Shown here: positions 23,979 through 33,075 of the stretch, piece after piece | Numbering within the stretch: the stretch's first letter is position 1 | Layout: each line of letters opens with the position of its first letter | Assembly: GCA_964430565.1 (NCBI GenBank) | Contig: CAYSFD010000028.1 | Location: forward strand, 1 to 64,000 | Direction of reading: 5' to 3' | DNA from: VBDM01 sp964430565 | GTDB lineage: Bacteria; Pseudomonadota; Gammaproteobacteria; Burkholderiales; SG8-39 | Length of the DNA: 64,000 nucleotides | Made by a program: the position numbers and the translations under genes | Notes under the pieces: model-generated | Told to the model about the DNA's origin: nothing | Database searches by the model: none | What the model saw: the letters and a program-made list of their open reading frames with translations, nothing else

Positions 23979-25681
23979 AATTTGGAACGAAGCAGTGGCG
24001 TGACCTCCGCCCGGGCGACTTTTGTCGGCTCCCTGTCTCGCCGACCCTGGTACTCGATCACGCCGTCCTTGAGGCCGCGCTCACCTACGACAATGCGATG
24101 GGGAATGCCTATCAGCTCCATGTCAGCGAACATCACTCCAGGCCGTTCGTCCCGATCATCGAGCAGGACCTCGACGCCGGAATCCGAGAGTTCCCGGTAC
24201 AAGGCGTCGGCAGTCTCGCGGACCGCAGCGCTCTTTCCGTAGCCGATGGGTACCAGGGCGACCTGGAAGGGCGCGATCGGCTGCGGGAAGACGATGCCGC
24301 GTTCGTCGTGGTTCTGCTCAATCGCAGCACCCACGATTCGGGTAATACCAATCCCGTAGCACCCCATCTCAAATGGGCGCGTTGTTCCCGATTCGTCAAG
24401 GAACGAGGCTTTCATCGCTTCCGAATACTTGGTTCGAAGTTGAAATATATGCCCGACCTCGATGCCGCGCACGATATCGAGCGTTCCCTTTCCGTCGGGG
24501 CTCGGATCGCCCGGGATGACGTTCCGGATATCGGCGACGAGCGCCGGCTCGGGCAGGTCGCGGCCGAAGTTGACGCCCGTCAAATGGAATCCAGCCTCAT
24601 TCGCGCCACAAATGAAATCGCTCATCCCTGCTACGGTCCGGTCCGCAACGATCACCACGTCGGAACGCCCCTTCACCGGCCCGATGTATCCGGCCCGACA
24701 TCCCATGTGCTGTTCAATGTCCTGTTCCGAAGCGAACCGGAACTCGCCAATGGACTTCGAGGCTTTGATCTCATTCAGGGCGTGGTCGCCACGCAATAGC
24801 AATATATGGAATGCGTCCCCTGCTTTCCTTATGACTGCAAGTGCCTTTACAGAATGCTCCAACGGGACACTGAGAAAAGCTGTCACGTCTTCGCAAGTTG
24901 TTTTCCCCGGAGTAGAGACGCTTTTCATTTCTTCTTTTGGCATAGCACGCGGCGTTGGGGGCGCGACTGCCTCCGCCAGTTCGACGTTCGCAGCGTAATC
25001 GGACTGCGGACAGTAAGCGATGGCGTCCTCGCCGGATTCCGCGAGGACGTGAAACTCTTGCGAGCCCGTGCCGCCAATCGCACCTGGATCGGCGGCGACC
25101 GCGCGAAACTTCAACCCCAGGCGAGTGAAGATCCGCGTATAGCTGTCGTGCATGTTCCGGTATTCGCGCTGCAAATCGGTCAGATCGGCGTGGAAAGAGT
25201 AGCCGTCCTTCATGGTGAACTCGCGCCCGCGCATGACACCGAAGCGTGGCCGGATTTCGTCACGAAACTTGGTCTGGATCTGATAGAAATGCACGGGTAG
25301 CTGCCGGTAGCTTCGGATCTCGCGCCGCGCGATGTCGGTGATCACTTCCTCGTGCGTAGGGCCGATGCAGAAATCGCGTCCATGACGGTCCTTCAGTCTC
25401 AGCAGCTCCGGCCCGTATTTCTGCCAGCGCCCCGATTCCTGCCACAGCTCGGCGGGCTGTACCGCCGGCATGAATAGTTCAATCGCCCCGGCACGGTTCA
25501 TTTCCTCGCGCACGATGGCCTCGACCTTGCGCATCACTCGAAGCCCGAGCGGCATCCAGGTGTAAATCCCGCCGGCGATTCTCCGGACCAGGCCTGCTCG
25601 GACCATCAGCTTGTGACTGATGAGCTCCGCGTCGGCAGGAGCTTCCTTAAGCGTTGCAAGAAAAAATCGAGACGCGTGCAT
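23972..25681 (-). CDS. proS: Prolyl-tRNA synthetase (bacterial type with editing domain)
   Basis: 569 residues, the length of the E. coli-type enzyme with an inserted cis-editing domain. Class II motif 2 region is visible in KFRDEIRPRFGVMRGREFTMKDGYSFH; the INS domain spans about residues 230-390; motif 3 is GCYGIGITRIVGAAIEQ; the anticodon-binding domain is C-terminal (DDRDERPGVMFADMELIG). Charges tRNA-Pro, one species of which (CGG) is encoded at 32851. Divergent from rppH. Confidence 0.96.
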   Translation of the reverse strand: MHASRFFLATLKEAPADAELISHKLMVRAGLVRRIAGGIYTWMPLGLRVMRKVEAIVREEMNRAGAIELFMPAVQPAELWQESGRWQKYGPELLRLKDRHGRDFCIGPTHEEVITDIARREIRSYRQLPVHFYQIQTKFRDEIRPRFGVMRGREFTMKDGYSFHADLTDLQREYRNMHDSYTRIFTRLGLKFRAVAADPGAIGGTGSQEFHVLAESGEDAIAYCPQSDYAANVELAEAVAPPTPRAMPKEEMKSVSTPGKTTCEDVTAFLSVPLEHSVKALAVIRKAGDAFHILLLRGDHALNEIKASKSIGEFRFASEQDIEQHMGCRAGYIGPVKGRSDVVIVADRTVAGMSDFICGANEAGFHLTGVNFGRDLPEPALVADIRNVIPGDPSPDGKGTLDIVRGIEVGHIFQLRTKYSEAMKASFLDESGTTRPFEMGCYGIGITRIVGAAIEQNHDERGIVFPQPIAPFQVALVPIGYGKSAAVRETADALYRELSDSGVEVLLDDRDERPGVMFADMELIGIPHRIVVGERGLKDGVIEYQGRRDREPTKVARAEVTPLLRSKLC

Positions 25682-25810
25682 GTGGGGAGCAGATAGACCG
25701 CGACATTCTACTTGAACTCGAATGCCGCGCAGCCGTCACACGGCCGCGCCTTCAAATCGCGCGTGATTTGTGAAAGAATGGGCGCGGATAGACTTTTTGC
25801 TGGATTGCGT

Positions 25811-26317
25811 ATGCTCGATCGAGACGGCTATCGGCCGAACGTCGGCATCGTTCTGTGCAACTGGCGCAGCGAGGTTTTCTGGGGCAAGCGCGTCAAGGAA
25901 CACTCATGGCAGTTCCCGCAGGGCGGAATCAAGCCCGGGGAGACGCCGGTGCAGGCGATGTACCGCGAACTGCAGGAGGAAGTGGGCCTGCTGCCCTGCC
26001 ACGTCAAGATTCTGGGACGGACGCGCAACTGGCTGCGCTACGAGGTGCCCGAGCAGTGGCTCAAGCGGGATTGGCGCGGCAATTACCGGGGGCAGAAACA
26101 GATCTGGTACTTGCTGCGGCTGGTCGGTCGCGACTGCGATGTCCACCTGCGGGCCTCGCACAAGCCGGAGTTCGACGCTTGGCGCTGGAACGACTATTGG
26201 GTGCCCTTGGACTCGGTGATCGATTTCAAGCGGGAGGTCTATCAGCAGGCGCTGACCGAACTCGCTCGCTTCTTGTTTCGGGGCCAGAATCGAACCCTTC
26301 CGGCGGAAACCGCATAG
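25811..26317 (+). CDS. rppH: RNA pyrophosphohydrolase (Nudix)
   Basis: 168 residues from ATG 25811. Removes pyrophosphate from the 5' triphosphate of mRNAs, starting decay. The Nudix box begins GGIKPGETPV and ends YRELQEEVGL (residues 38-60), with all catalytic Glu present. The N-terminus DRDGYRPNVGIVLCN and WQFPQGG are typical of RppH. The frame extends upstream to 25712 without family similarity. proS-rppH divergence is usual in betaproteobacteria. Confidence 0.95.
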   Translation: MLDRDGYRPNVGIVLCNWRSEVFWGKRVKEHSWQFPQGGIKPGETPVQAMYRELQEEVGLLPCHVKILGRTRNWLRYEVPEQWLKRDWRGNYRGQKQIWYLLRLVGRDCDVHLRASHKPEFDAWRWNDYWVPLDSVIDFKREVYQQALTELARFLFRGQNRTLPAETA

Positions 26318-26381
26318 CGAATTGTCGGGAAACACTCACTCAGAGACGGACAGCGATCCAGCAACGCCAGGGCGCCCGCGC

Positions 26382-26433
26382 TTGACAGTCAACCCCAGTT
26401 GAGATTACATTTAGTCTACTTGCTAGAGTAAGT
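26382..26433 (+). promoter_or_regulatory. Promoter and palindromic operator candidate for the rubrerythrin trio
   Basis: TTGACA (26382-26387), 18-base spacer, TACATT (26406-26411); start predicted near 26418. A 16-bp imperfect palindrome ACTTGCTAGAGTAAGT (26418-26433, six of eight pairs) covers that start. A repressor there would block initiation. It does not fit the PerR consensus; an Rrf2-type or other redox regulator is possible. Confidence 0.5.
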
Positions 26434-26462
26434 CTAATTTTTGAATACCATTCGGAGGCATC

Positions 26463-26879
26463 ATGCTCAAAGGCTCAAAAACCCATGGCAACCTTAAGGC
26501 CGCGTTCGCCGGTGAATCTCAAGCGAATCGCCGCTATCTCTACTTTGCAGCGAAGGCCGACGTTGAAGGACAAAACGACGTCGCTGCGGTTTTCCGGTCG
26601 ACGGCCGAGGGCGAAACCGGCCATGCGCACGGCCATCTCGAATACCTGGAGCAATGCGGTGATCCGGCGACGGACCTTCCGTTTGGAGGTACGCGTTTGA
26701 ACCTGAAGGCCGCCATAGCCGGTGAAACGCACGAGTACACCGATATGTATCCGGGCATGGCGAAGACGGCGCGCCAGGAGAAGTTCGACGAAATAGCCGA
26801 CTGGTTCGAGACACTCGCGAAGGCGGAACGCTCGCACGCCAACCGCTTTCAAAAGGCGCTCGACGTACTCGCCGACTGA
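26463..26879 (+). CDS. Rubrerythrin (diiron domain only)
   Basis: 138 residues; a ferritin-like four-helix diiron protein that reduces hydrogen peroxide. Ligand motifs are visible: AGESQANRRY in helix 1, EGETGHAHGH in helix 2, AGETHEYTDMYPG in helix 3 and AKAERSHANRF in helix 4. The usual C-terminal rubredoxin domain is absent, so electrons must come from another protein; the Fe-S protein encoded next is the obvious candidate. CGGAGGCATC gives a strong ribosome binding site. Confidence 0.92.
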   Translation: MLKGSKTHGNLKAAFAGESQANRRYLYFAAKADVEGQNDVAAVFRSTAEGETGHAHGHLEYLEQCGDPATDLPFGGTRLNLKAAIAGETHEYTDMYPGMAKTARQEKFDEIADWFETLAKAERSHANRFQKALDVLAD

Positions 26880-26975
26880 CAACGTCAAATCCGGACGCCG
26901 CCGGCGCCGGATTGACTCCGCGAGTTGGATGGGCCGTTCGACCCCTCAATTCGCACTTACACCAATTGTTCCGAG

Positions 26976-28304
26976 ATGACCGTTCGCGAAGGAAGCCTCG
27001 AAGCCCCGACCCGCCATCCGGTGGCTTGGCGCGAGCCGGAGTTTTTCGACGAAGCGAAGCTCCTGGGCGAAATGGAACGCGTGTTCGGCATCTGTCATGG
27101 GTGCCGGCGCTGCGTGAACCTCTGCACCGCGTTTCCGACGCTTTTCGATCTGGTGGATTCAAGCAAAACTCTGGAAGTCGATGGTGTGGAGAAGTCGCAG
27201 TACTGGAAAGTGGTGGACCAATGCTACTTGTGCGACATGTGTTACATGACCAAATGTCCCTACGTGCCGCCACATCCCTGGAATGTCGATTTTCCGCACG
27301 TCATGCTGCGCGCGAAGGCGGTGAAATTCAAAAAGGGCGAGGTGCGTCTGCGCGATAGACTGCTTTCCTCTACCGACGCAATCGGCAGGCTCGCCGCGAT
27401 CCCGGTCGTGGCCTCCGTCGTGAATGCGGTGAACCGCAATCGCACTGCGCGCTCGCTGATGGAAAAAGCGATCGGCGTGCACCGAGAACGCAAGTTGCCG
27501 CCCTACAGTCCCGGCACGTTCAGAAAACGCGCGGCCGCGAGTCGGCCCCGAGAATCAAGGAGTGGCGAACGTACCCCCGGGAAAGTGGCGGTATTTTCGA
27601 CTTGTTATGTCAACTACAACGAACCGGGCATCGGCTGCGATCTGCTCGCGGTTCTCGACCATAACGAGATCCCCTACGTGATTGTGAGCAGGGAGGTTTG
27701 CTGCGGCATGCCTAAGCTCGAGCTTGGCGATCTCGATGGGGTCGAGCGCCTCAAGGCAACGAACATTCCGCCGCTCGCCAAGCTTGCGCGCGAGGGCTAT
27801 GCGATCCTTACCCCTGTGCCTTCGTGCACCTTGATGTTCAAGAACGAATTGCCGCTGCTGTTTCCCGAGGATGCGGAAGCCAAAGCTGTGAGCGAGGCGA
27901 TGTTCGATCCGTTTGAGTACTTTATCCTGCGCAAGCGTGACGGGCTGCTCAAGACCGACTTCAAGACCGCGCTCGGCAAGGTGTCTTATCACATCCCGTG
28001 CCATTCGCGCGTGCAGAACATCGGGCAGAAGACCCGCGAAACGCTCCAGCTGGTGCCCGGAACCACGCTCAATACCGTGGAGCGCTGCTCGGGCCACGAT
28101 GGAACCTGGGGCGTTAAAACCGAGTACTACGAGAACTCCATGAAGATCGGCCGGCCGGTGTTTCGTCAGATGGCCGGAAACGAACCGGATTACATCAGCT
28201 CCGATTGCCCGATTGCCGCCAGCCATATAGAGCAGGGCATGGGCGGGACCCGGGCGAAAAAAGCGCATCCCCTGTCGCTGCTTCGAATCGCCTACGGGAT
28301 TTGA
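26976..28304 (+). CDS. GlpC/heterodisulfide-reductase-like Fe-S oxidoreductase
   Basis: 442 residues from ATG 26976. N-terminal dicluster ferredoxin-like part: CHGCRRCVNLC at about 36-46 and CYLCDMCYMTKCPY at about 84-97, enough cysteines for two clusters. Two CCG-type domains follow (STCYVNYNEPGIGCDLL ... REVCCGMPKLELGD; SYHIPCHSRVQNIG ... ERCSGHDGTWG). No membrane helices. Such proteins pass electrons between quinones, flavins or thiols. Between rubrerythrin and DUF3501, it probably supplies electrons for peroxide reduction; that role is inference. Confidence 0.88.
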   Translation: MTVREGSLEAPTRHPVAWREPEFFDEAKLLGEMERVFGICHGCRRCVNLCTAFPTLFDLVDSSKTLEVDGVEKSQYWKVVDQCYLCDMCYMTKCPYVPPHPWNVDFPHVMLRAKAVKFKKGEVRLRDRLLSSTDAIGRLAAIPVVASVVNAVNRNRTARSLMEKAIGVHRERKLPPYSPGTFRKRAAASRPRESRSGERTPGKVAVFSTCYVNYNEPGIGCDLLAVLDHNEIPYVIVSREVCCGMPKLELGDLDGVERLKATNIPPLAKLAREGYAILTPVPSCTLMFKNELPLLFPEDAEAKAVSEAMFDPFEYFILRKRDGLLKTDFKTALGKVSYHIPCHSRVQNIGQKTRETLQLVPGTTLNTVERCSGHDGTWGVKTEYYENSMKIGRPVFRQMAGNEPDYISSDCPIAASHIEQGMGGTRAKKAHPLSLLRIAYGI

Positions 28305-28329
28305 ACCGCTTTAGGTAACGAAGGCCGCC

Positions 28330-28911
28330 ATGCCTCGAATCGACCGCGCGAGCCTCATGACGCTCGAGGCTTACGCCCGCGAACGCCAGGGGTTTCGCAC
28401 GAGAGTGATGGCTCACAAAAGAAACCGCACGGTCCAGCTCGGCGACCATCTCACGCTCATCTTCGAGGATGAGCTCACCATCCGTTACCAGGTGCAGGAG
28501 ATGCTGCGCATCGAACGGATATTCGAGGAAGAAGGCATTCAGGGGGAGCTCGACACCTACAACCCGCTCGTTCCGGACGGCCGCAATCTCAAGGCCACCT
28601 TGATGCTCGAATACCCCGACCCGGAAGAACGCGGCAAGCGGCTCCAGGAGCTGATCGGCGTGGAGGACAAGGTATGGGTTCAGGTTGAAGGGCACGAGCG
28701 CGTCTGGGCCATAGCCGACGAGGATCTCGAGCGGGAGAACGAGAACAAGACCTCATCAGTGCATTTTCTGCGCTTCGAGCTTTCGGAGGCCGCGGCCCGG
28801 ACGCTTAAGAATGGTGCAGGCCTCGCGATCGGGATTGACCATCCCGGCTACACGGCGAAGTTGGAAGCGCCGTCGGCCGTGCGCGACGCCCTCATGAGGG
28901 ACTTGGCGTGA
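28330..28911 (+). CDS. DUF3501 family protein
   Basis: 193 residues, cytosolic. DUF3501 features: MPRIDRASLMTLEAYARERQ, LGDHLTLIFEDELTIRYQVQEM and a C-terminal half ending YTAKLEAP. Function unknown. It follows the Fe-S protein by 25 bases, and the rubrerythrin-Fe-S-DUF3501 order recurs in betaproteobacteria as I recall, which suggests a shared peroxide or redox task. Confidence 0.88.
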   Translation: MPRIDRASLMTLEAYARERQGFRTRVMAHKRNRTVQLGDHLTLIFEDELTIRYQVQEMLRIERIFEEEGIQGELDTYNPLVPDGRNLKATLMLEYPDPEERGKRLQELIGVEDKVWVQVEGHERVWAIADEDLERENENKTSSVHFLRFELSEAAARTLKNGAGLAIGIDHPGYTAKLEAPSAVRDALMRDLA

Positions 28912-28928
28912 AGCGACTTGCCGTGCGC

Positions 28929-30035
28929 TCAGAGCAGGACAAGATTGTCCCGGTGGACGAGTTCCGGCTCGTCGATGTAGCCAAGTATTGACTCTATTTC
29001 GCTCGAGGCTCGGCCGGCGATGCGCCGGGATTCCTGCGCGCTGTAGTTGACCAGGCCCCGCGCGATTTCAGCGCCCTCCGGTGAGATGCACGCGACTATC
29101 GCGCCGCGTTCGAATTCGCCCGCCACGCTCTTGACCCCGATCGGCAGAAGGCTCTTGCCTCCGGAACGCAAGGCCTTGGCTGCTCCTACGTCGATGTCGA
29201 GTTGTCCCGCGACCTGGAGGTGATCGGCGAGCCACTGCTTGCGCGCGGCAAGCGGTGTCGTCTGGACGAAAAGCAGAGTGCCTATGGCTTCTCCTGCGGC
29301 AAGCCTTACCAGGACGTCGTGTTCGTGCCCCGAAGCGATTACCGTTTGCGCCCCCGAACGAGCGGCTCGCTTGGCCGCGAGCACCTTGGTTAGCATTCCG
29401 CCCTTGGCGATTGCCGAACCCGTTCCTCCGGCGAGCGCTTCGAGCCGAGGCTCACCGGCCTGCGCGCTTTGGATCAAAGTCGCCTGGGGATTGCGCTGGG
29501 GATCGTCCGTGTAGAGCCCTTTCTGGTCGGTGAGGATGATGAGGCAATCCGCTTCGACCAGATTGGTCACCAAAGCGCCAAGCGTGTCGTTGTCGCCGAA
29601 GCGGATTTCGTCGGTGACGACGGTGTCGTTCTCGTTAATGACGGGAATAATTCCGAGCCCGAGCAGCGTCAACAAGGTCGAACGGGCATTGAGGTAACGC
29701 TGCCGGTCAGCAAGATCGGCGTGCGTCAAGAGCACCTGCGCCGTGTGCAGGCCATGCTGCCGGAAGCACGACTCGTAGACCTGCACCAGGCCCATCTGCC
29801 CAACCGCAGCGGCGGCTTGCAGCTCGTGCATCGCGTGAGGACGTCGCGTCCAGCCCAGACGCTGAATTCCCTCGGCAATGGCGCCGCTTGAAACAAGGAT
29901 GACCTCCTTACCGGCCTTACGCAGTCTTGCGATCTGCTCTGCCCAGCGCGCGATCGCGCTCGAGTCGAGACCCGCCCCGCGATTGGTCACGAGCGCGCTT
30001 CCGACTTTGACGACGAAACGCGTTGCATTTTTCAT
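28929..30035 (-). CDS. proB: Glutamate 5-kinase
   Basis: 368 residues from ATG 30035, which overlaps the obgE stop (ATGA). First step of proline synthesis, ATP-dependent phosphorylation of glutamate. The amino-acid-kinase start is RFVVKVGSALVTN, with VSSGAIAEG and NENDTVVTDEIRFGDND, and GTGSAIAKGGMLTK; a C-terminal PUA domain covers about 275-365. An 18-codon upstream frame beginning with TTG lies inside obgE and is not needed. Confidence 0.95.
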   Translation of the reverse strand: MKNATRFVVKVGSALVTNRGAGLDSSAIARWAEQIARLRKAGKEVILVSSGAIAEGIQRLGWTRRPHAMHELQAAAAVGQMGLVQVYESCFRQHGLHTAQVLLTHADLADRQRYLNARSTLLTLLGLGIIPVINENDTVVTDEIRFGDNDTLGALVTNLVEADCLIILTDQKGLYTDDPQRNPQATLIQSAQAGEPRLEALAGGTGSAIAKGGMLTKVLAAKRAARSGAQTVIASGHEHDVLVRLAAGEAIGTLLFVQTTPLAARKQWLADHLQVAGQLDIDVGAAKALRSGGKSLLPIGVKSVAGEFERGAIVACISPEGAEIARGLVNYSAQESRRIAGRASSEIESILGYIDEPELVHRDNLVLL

Positions 30036-31051
30036 GCCGTCGTTCCGGATTCCAGAAACTTCATTGCCGCGAAGCCGAGCTCCCGGCAACCCTCCCCGGT
30101 GAGCGCCGAGATGCAGAAGCTCGGGCCGCGCCAGCGCAGCCTGCGCACGATATCGGCGGCAGCGGCCTTGCGCTCTGTGGCGGGAAGCATATCCATTTTG
30201 TTCAATACCAGCCAGCGTGGCTTGCGGTACAGCGCAGCGTCGAATTTCTTCAGTTCCGCGGCAATGGAGCGTGCGTCGCGCACGGGGTCGGCACCTGCCT
30301 CGACAGGGGTCGCATCGACGATGTGCAGCAGCAACCGGGTGCGGGCCAGGTGCCTTAGAAATTGATGTCCCAGTCCTGCTCCCTCGGCGGAGCCCTCGAT
30401 GAGTCCAGGAATATCGGCGATCACGAAGCTGCGATCGACTCCGATCCGAACCACGCCGAGATGCGGATGCAGGGTCGTGAATGGGTAGTCGGCCACCTTG
30501 GGACGGGCGGCGGACACGGCCCGGATGAACGTGGATTTCCCGGCATTGGGCATACCGAGCAGGCCGACATCGGCAAGCACCTTCAGCTCGAGACCGAGCG
30601 AGCGATGTTCTCCGGGTTCTCCGGGGGTGGCCTTGCGAGGAGCGCGGTTGGTGCTCGATTTGAAATTGACGTTGCCCAAGCCGCCCTTGCCACCGCGCGC
30701 GAGCAGCGCGGTCTGCTCATGCTCAGCCAGGTCGGCGACCGTTTCCCCCGAATCCAGATCCTTGATTACCGTGCCCGCGGGAACGCGCAGCACCACGTCA
30801 TCCGCGCTCTTGCCGCTGCATTGGCGACCCCGGCCTTTTTCGCCGTCGCGGGCGCGATGGATGCGCGCAAAACGGTACTCGACGAGGGTGTTGATATTGC
30901 GGTCTGCAACCGCAAACACGCTGCCGCCCCTGCCGCCGTCCCCGCCGTCGGGTCCGCCGCGAGGCACGTACTTTTCGCGCCTGAAGCTGACGACGCCGCC
31001 GCCGCCGTCGCCAGAGTGGACCTCAATGCGCGCTTCGTCGATGAATTTCAT
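30032..31051 (-). CDS. obgE: Obg GTPase (ribosome assembly)
   Basis: 339 residues. Glycine-rich Obg fold (EVHSGDGGGGVVSFRREKYV, GGPDGGDGGRGGS) in the first ~160 residues, then the G domain with P loop GMPNAGKST, switch YPFTTLHPHLGVV, DIPGLIEG and NKMD. Binds the 50S subunit and links growth to GTP/ppGpp. It lies after rplU-rpmA, separated by a terminator, as is usual. Confidence 0.97.
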   Translation of the reverse strand: MKFIDEARIEVHSGDGGGGVVSFRREKYVPRGGPDGGDGGRGGSVFAVADRNINTLVEYRFARIHRARDGEKGRGRQCSGKSADDVVLRVPAGTVIKDLDSGETVADLAEHEQTALLARGGKGGLGNVNFKSSTNRAPRKATPGEPGEHRSLGLELKVLADVGLLGMPNAGKSTFIRAVSAARPKVADYPFTTLHPHLGVVRIGVDRSFVIADIPGLIEGSAEGAGLGHQFLRHLARTRLLLHIVDATPVEAGADPVRDARSIAAELKKFDAALYRKPRWLVLNKMDMLPATERKAAAADIVRRLRWRGPSFCISALTGEGCRELGFAAMKFLESGTTA

Positions 31052-31070
31052 GAATACTGATGGTGCAGAA

Positions 31071-31105
31071 ACAAAAAAGCCCTACCGCGTGGATAGGGCT
31101 TTCGG
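31071..31105 (-). terminator. Intrinsic terminator after rpmA
   Basis: AAAGCCCTA and TAGGGCTTT form a 9-bp stem around CCGCGTGGA; on the minus strand a T run (TTTTTTG) follows. It lies between rpmA and obgE and should reduce read-through from the ribosomal genes. Confidence 0.85.
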
Positions 31106-31120
31106 GGGTGAGACTGCGTT

Positions 31121-31378
31121 TTAAGCCGGGACCACGCTCACCGTCTGCTTGTGGTTCGGTCCTTTGAAGCCAAACTGGATCTTGCCGTTCACCTTTGCAA
31201 ACAGGGTATGGTCCTTACCGATCCCGACGTTGTCCCCGGGGTGGACGCGCGTGCCGCGCTGGCGAACTATGATGCTGCCAGCGGTTACAATTTGCGCACC
31301 GTAGCGCTTCACTCCGAGACGCTTTGCCTGCGAGTCCCTGCCGTTGCGCGAACTGCCGCCTGCTTTCTTGTGTGCCAT
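31121..31378 (-). CDS. rpmA: 50S ribosomal protein L27
   Basis: 85 residues, AHKKAGGSSRNGRDSQAKRLG at the N-terminus, which reaches the peptidyl transferase centre, then GSIIVRQRGTRVHPG. Follows rplU by 26 bases in the same transcript. Confidence 0.98.
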   Translation of the reverse strand: MAHKKAGGSSRNGRDSQAKRLGVKRYGAQIVTAGSIIVRQRGTRVHPGDNVGIGKDHTLFAKVNGKIQFGFKGPNHKQTVSVVPA

Positions 31379-31404
31379 GTCTATCGTTTCCTTCCCCGAA
31401 GCGG

Positions 31405-31719
31405 CTAGGCCCCGTTGATACCCGTGATCTCGATCTCAGTGTAGCCTTGGCGGTGGCCCCGGTGCCTCTTGGAGTTCTTGCGCCGGCGCAGCTTGAAAGT
31501 CATCACTTTTTCGGCGAGCCCGTGGGACACAATCTTCGCCTTGACTGAGGCGCCCTTCACGACCGGAGTTCCAACCTTGAGCGACTGGCCTTCACCGACA
31601 AGAAGCACTTCGCTGAGCACCAGTTCGCTACCCACGGTGACGGCAAGCTTCTCGATCTTCAGTTTCTCGCCACTGGAAACCCGGTATTGTTTGCCTCCCG
31701 TTCTGACGACCGCGTACAT
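31405..31719 (-). CDS. rplU: 50S ribosomal protein L21
   Basis: 104 residues from ATG 31719: MYAVVRTGGKQYRV at the start and KLRRRKNSKRHRGHRQGYTE near the end, diagnostic of L21. The open frame upstream of 31719 runs through the promoter and into ispB antisense, so it is not coding. First gene of the rplU-rpmA unit. Confidence 0.97.
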   Translation of the reverse strand: MYAVVRTGGKQYRVSSGEKLKIEKLAVTVGSELVLSEVLLVGEGQSLKVGTPVVKGASVKAKIVSHGLAEKVMTFKLRRRKNSKRHRGHRQGYTEIEITGINGA

Positions 31720-31752
31720 GCCTGATCCTCGATGCGTTCTGGAAAAAACGAG

Positions 31753-31782
31753 ATTATACATACCTTTAGCGGGTATGGCCAA
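31753..31782 (-). promoter_or_regulatory. Sigma-70 promoter for rplU-rpmA
   Basis: On the minus strand TTGGCC and a perfect TATAAT are 18 bases apart, 34 bases upstream of the L21 start. Confidence 0.7.
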
Positions 31783-31837
31783 AGAAATTATGCTATGCTC
31801 GCCCGCCGTTGAGTTGATCCCGTAGTAGCGATATCCC

Positions 31838-32806
31838 TTGCAGCCAGAACTTCTGCGCAACCTCGTTGCCGCCGACATGATCGCGTTGGATGCCGCGATC
31901 CGGCGCCGGCTCCAGTCCGATGTCGTTCTGATCCGCCAGATTGCGGAGTACATCATCGCCGGAGGCGGCAAGCGGTTGCGCCCGGCACTCGTTTTTCTTG
32001 CGGCAGGCGCGTCCGGCTATCGCGGCGAGGACCACGTGGAACTCGCTGCCGTGGTGGAATTCATTCATACGGCCACGCTGCTGCATGATGATGTCGTTGA
32101 CGAATCCGAGCTGCGGCGCGGCCGCAAGACAGCCAACGCGGAGTTCGGCAATGCGGCGAGCGTGCTCGTCGGGGACTTCCTCTACTCGCGAGCTTTCCAA
32201 ATGATGGTGGGCGTGCGAAGCATGCGGGTCATGGAGGTGATGGCGGATGCCACCAACGCCATTGCCGAAGGCGAGGTGCTGCAACTCTTGAATGCCCGCA
32301 ATCTTGCGATAACCGAGGCAGCCTACCTCGACGTCATTCGGCGCAAGACCGCAAAGCTCTTCGAAGCAGCAGCACAACTGGGCGCCATTCTCGGTGAGGC
32401 GACCGCCGAAATCGAGGGGGGTCTGGCGCGCTACGGCATGCACCTGGGGACGGCGTTCCAGTTGGTCGACGATGTGCTGGACTATTCCGGTGACGCCGCC
32501 CATACGGGCAAGAACCTGGGCGACGACCTGAAACAAGGCAAGCCGACGTTGCCGCTGATTCATGTGTTGCAGCGTGGATCGGCAGAACAGGCGGCGCTGG
32601 TGCGTTCGGCGATTGAGGGTGGAGGCCGGGAGAATTTCAGGGCGGTCCTCGAAGCCATTCGCGCAACCGGTGCGCTTGAATACGTGCGGAACAAGGCGAA
32701 AGACGAAGCTCGTTTGGCGCGCGAGGCCATTGCGGCGCTGTCGAATTCAAGTTACCGCGATTCTTTGCTAGAATTGTCGGTCTTCGCGGTCGAGCGTGAT
32801 TACTAG
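31838..32806 (+). CDS. ispB: Octaprenyl diphosphate synthase (polyprenyl synthase)
   Basis: 322 residues with a TTG start; QPELLRNLVAADMIALDAAI matches the usual N-terminus, so I prefer TTG over ATG 31877. Makes the side chain of ubiquinone. Aspartate-rich motifs: LLHDDVVDESELRRG (FARM) and QLVDDVLDYSG (SARM). GGGKRLRPALV precedes. Divergent from rplU, followed by tRNA-Pro, the standard betaproteobacterial order. Confidence 0.95.
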   Translation: MQPELLRNLVAADMIALDAAIRRRLQSDVVLIRQIAEYIIAGGGKRLRPALVFLAAGASGYRGEDHVELAAVVEFIHTATLLHDDVVDESELRRGRKTANAEFGNAASVLVGDFLYSRAFQMMVGVRSMRVMEVMADATNAIAEGEVLQLLNARNLAITEAAYLDVIRRKTAKLFEAAAQLGAILGEATAEIEGGLARYGMHLGTAFQLVDDVLDYSGDAAHTGKNLGDDLKQGKPTLPLIHVLQRGSAEQAALVRSAIEGGGRENFRAVLEAIRATGALEYVRNKAKDEARLAREAIAALSNSSYRDSLLELSVFAVERDY

Positions 32807-32850
32807 TCCTTCCGAATCGCTCTTTCTTCCGCACCGGTTCCTGACCGATC

Positions 32851-32927
32851 CGGGGTGTAGCTCAGCCTGGTAGAGTACTGCGTTCGGGACGCAGGAGTCG
32901 CTGGTTCGAATCCAGTCACCCCGACCA
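32851..32927 (+). tRNA. tRNA-Pro (anticodon CGG)
   Basis: 77 bases with encoded CCA. Acceptor stem CGGGGTG/CACCCCG, anticodon stem CTGCG/CGCAG with loop TTCGGGA, hence anticodon CGG, and T arm CTGGTTCGAATCCAG. Reads CCG codons. Confidence 0.97.
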
Positions 32928-33075
32928 ATTTCCCGCGCGGACTGTCTGTCGTCCGCACGCCGGTGCAATCACGCGTGAGACGAGAAAAGATCCGCCTGTC
33001 TAAGGTGACGAGTTGGAGCGATAGAACCGATCGGCTCGCGAAAGCCGCGTGGGCGGACCGGCTGGAGAGTCCCGT

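Noticed and set aside
26382..26462. PerR box before rubrerythrin
   Set aside because: The palindrome does not fit the PerR consensus; only a generic operator can be claimed.
26886..26915. Terminator after rubrerythrin (AATCCGG/CCGGATT hairpin)
   Set aside because: No T run follows, and the next gene is probably cotranscribed.
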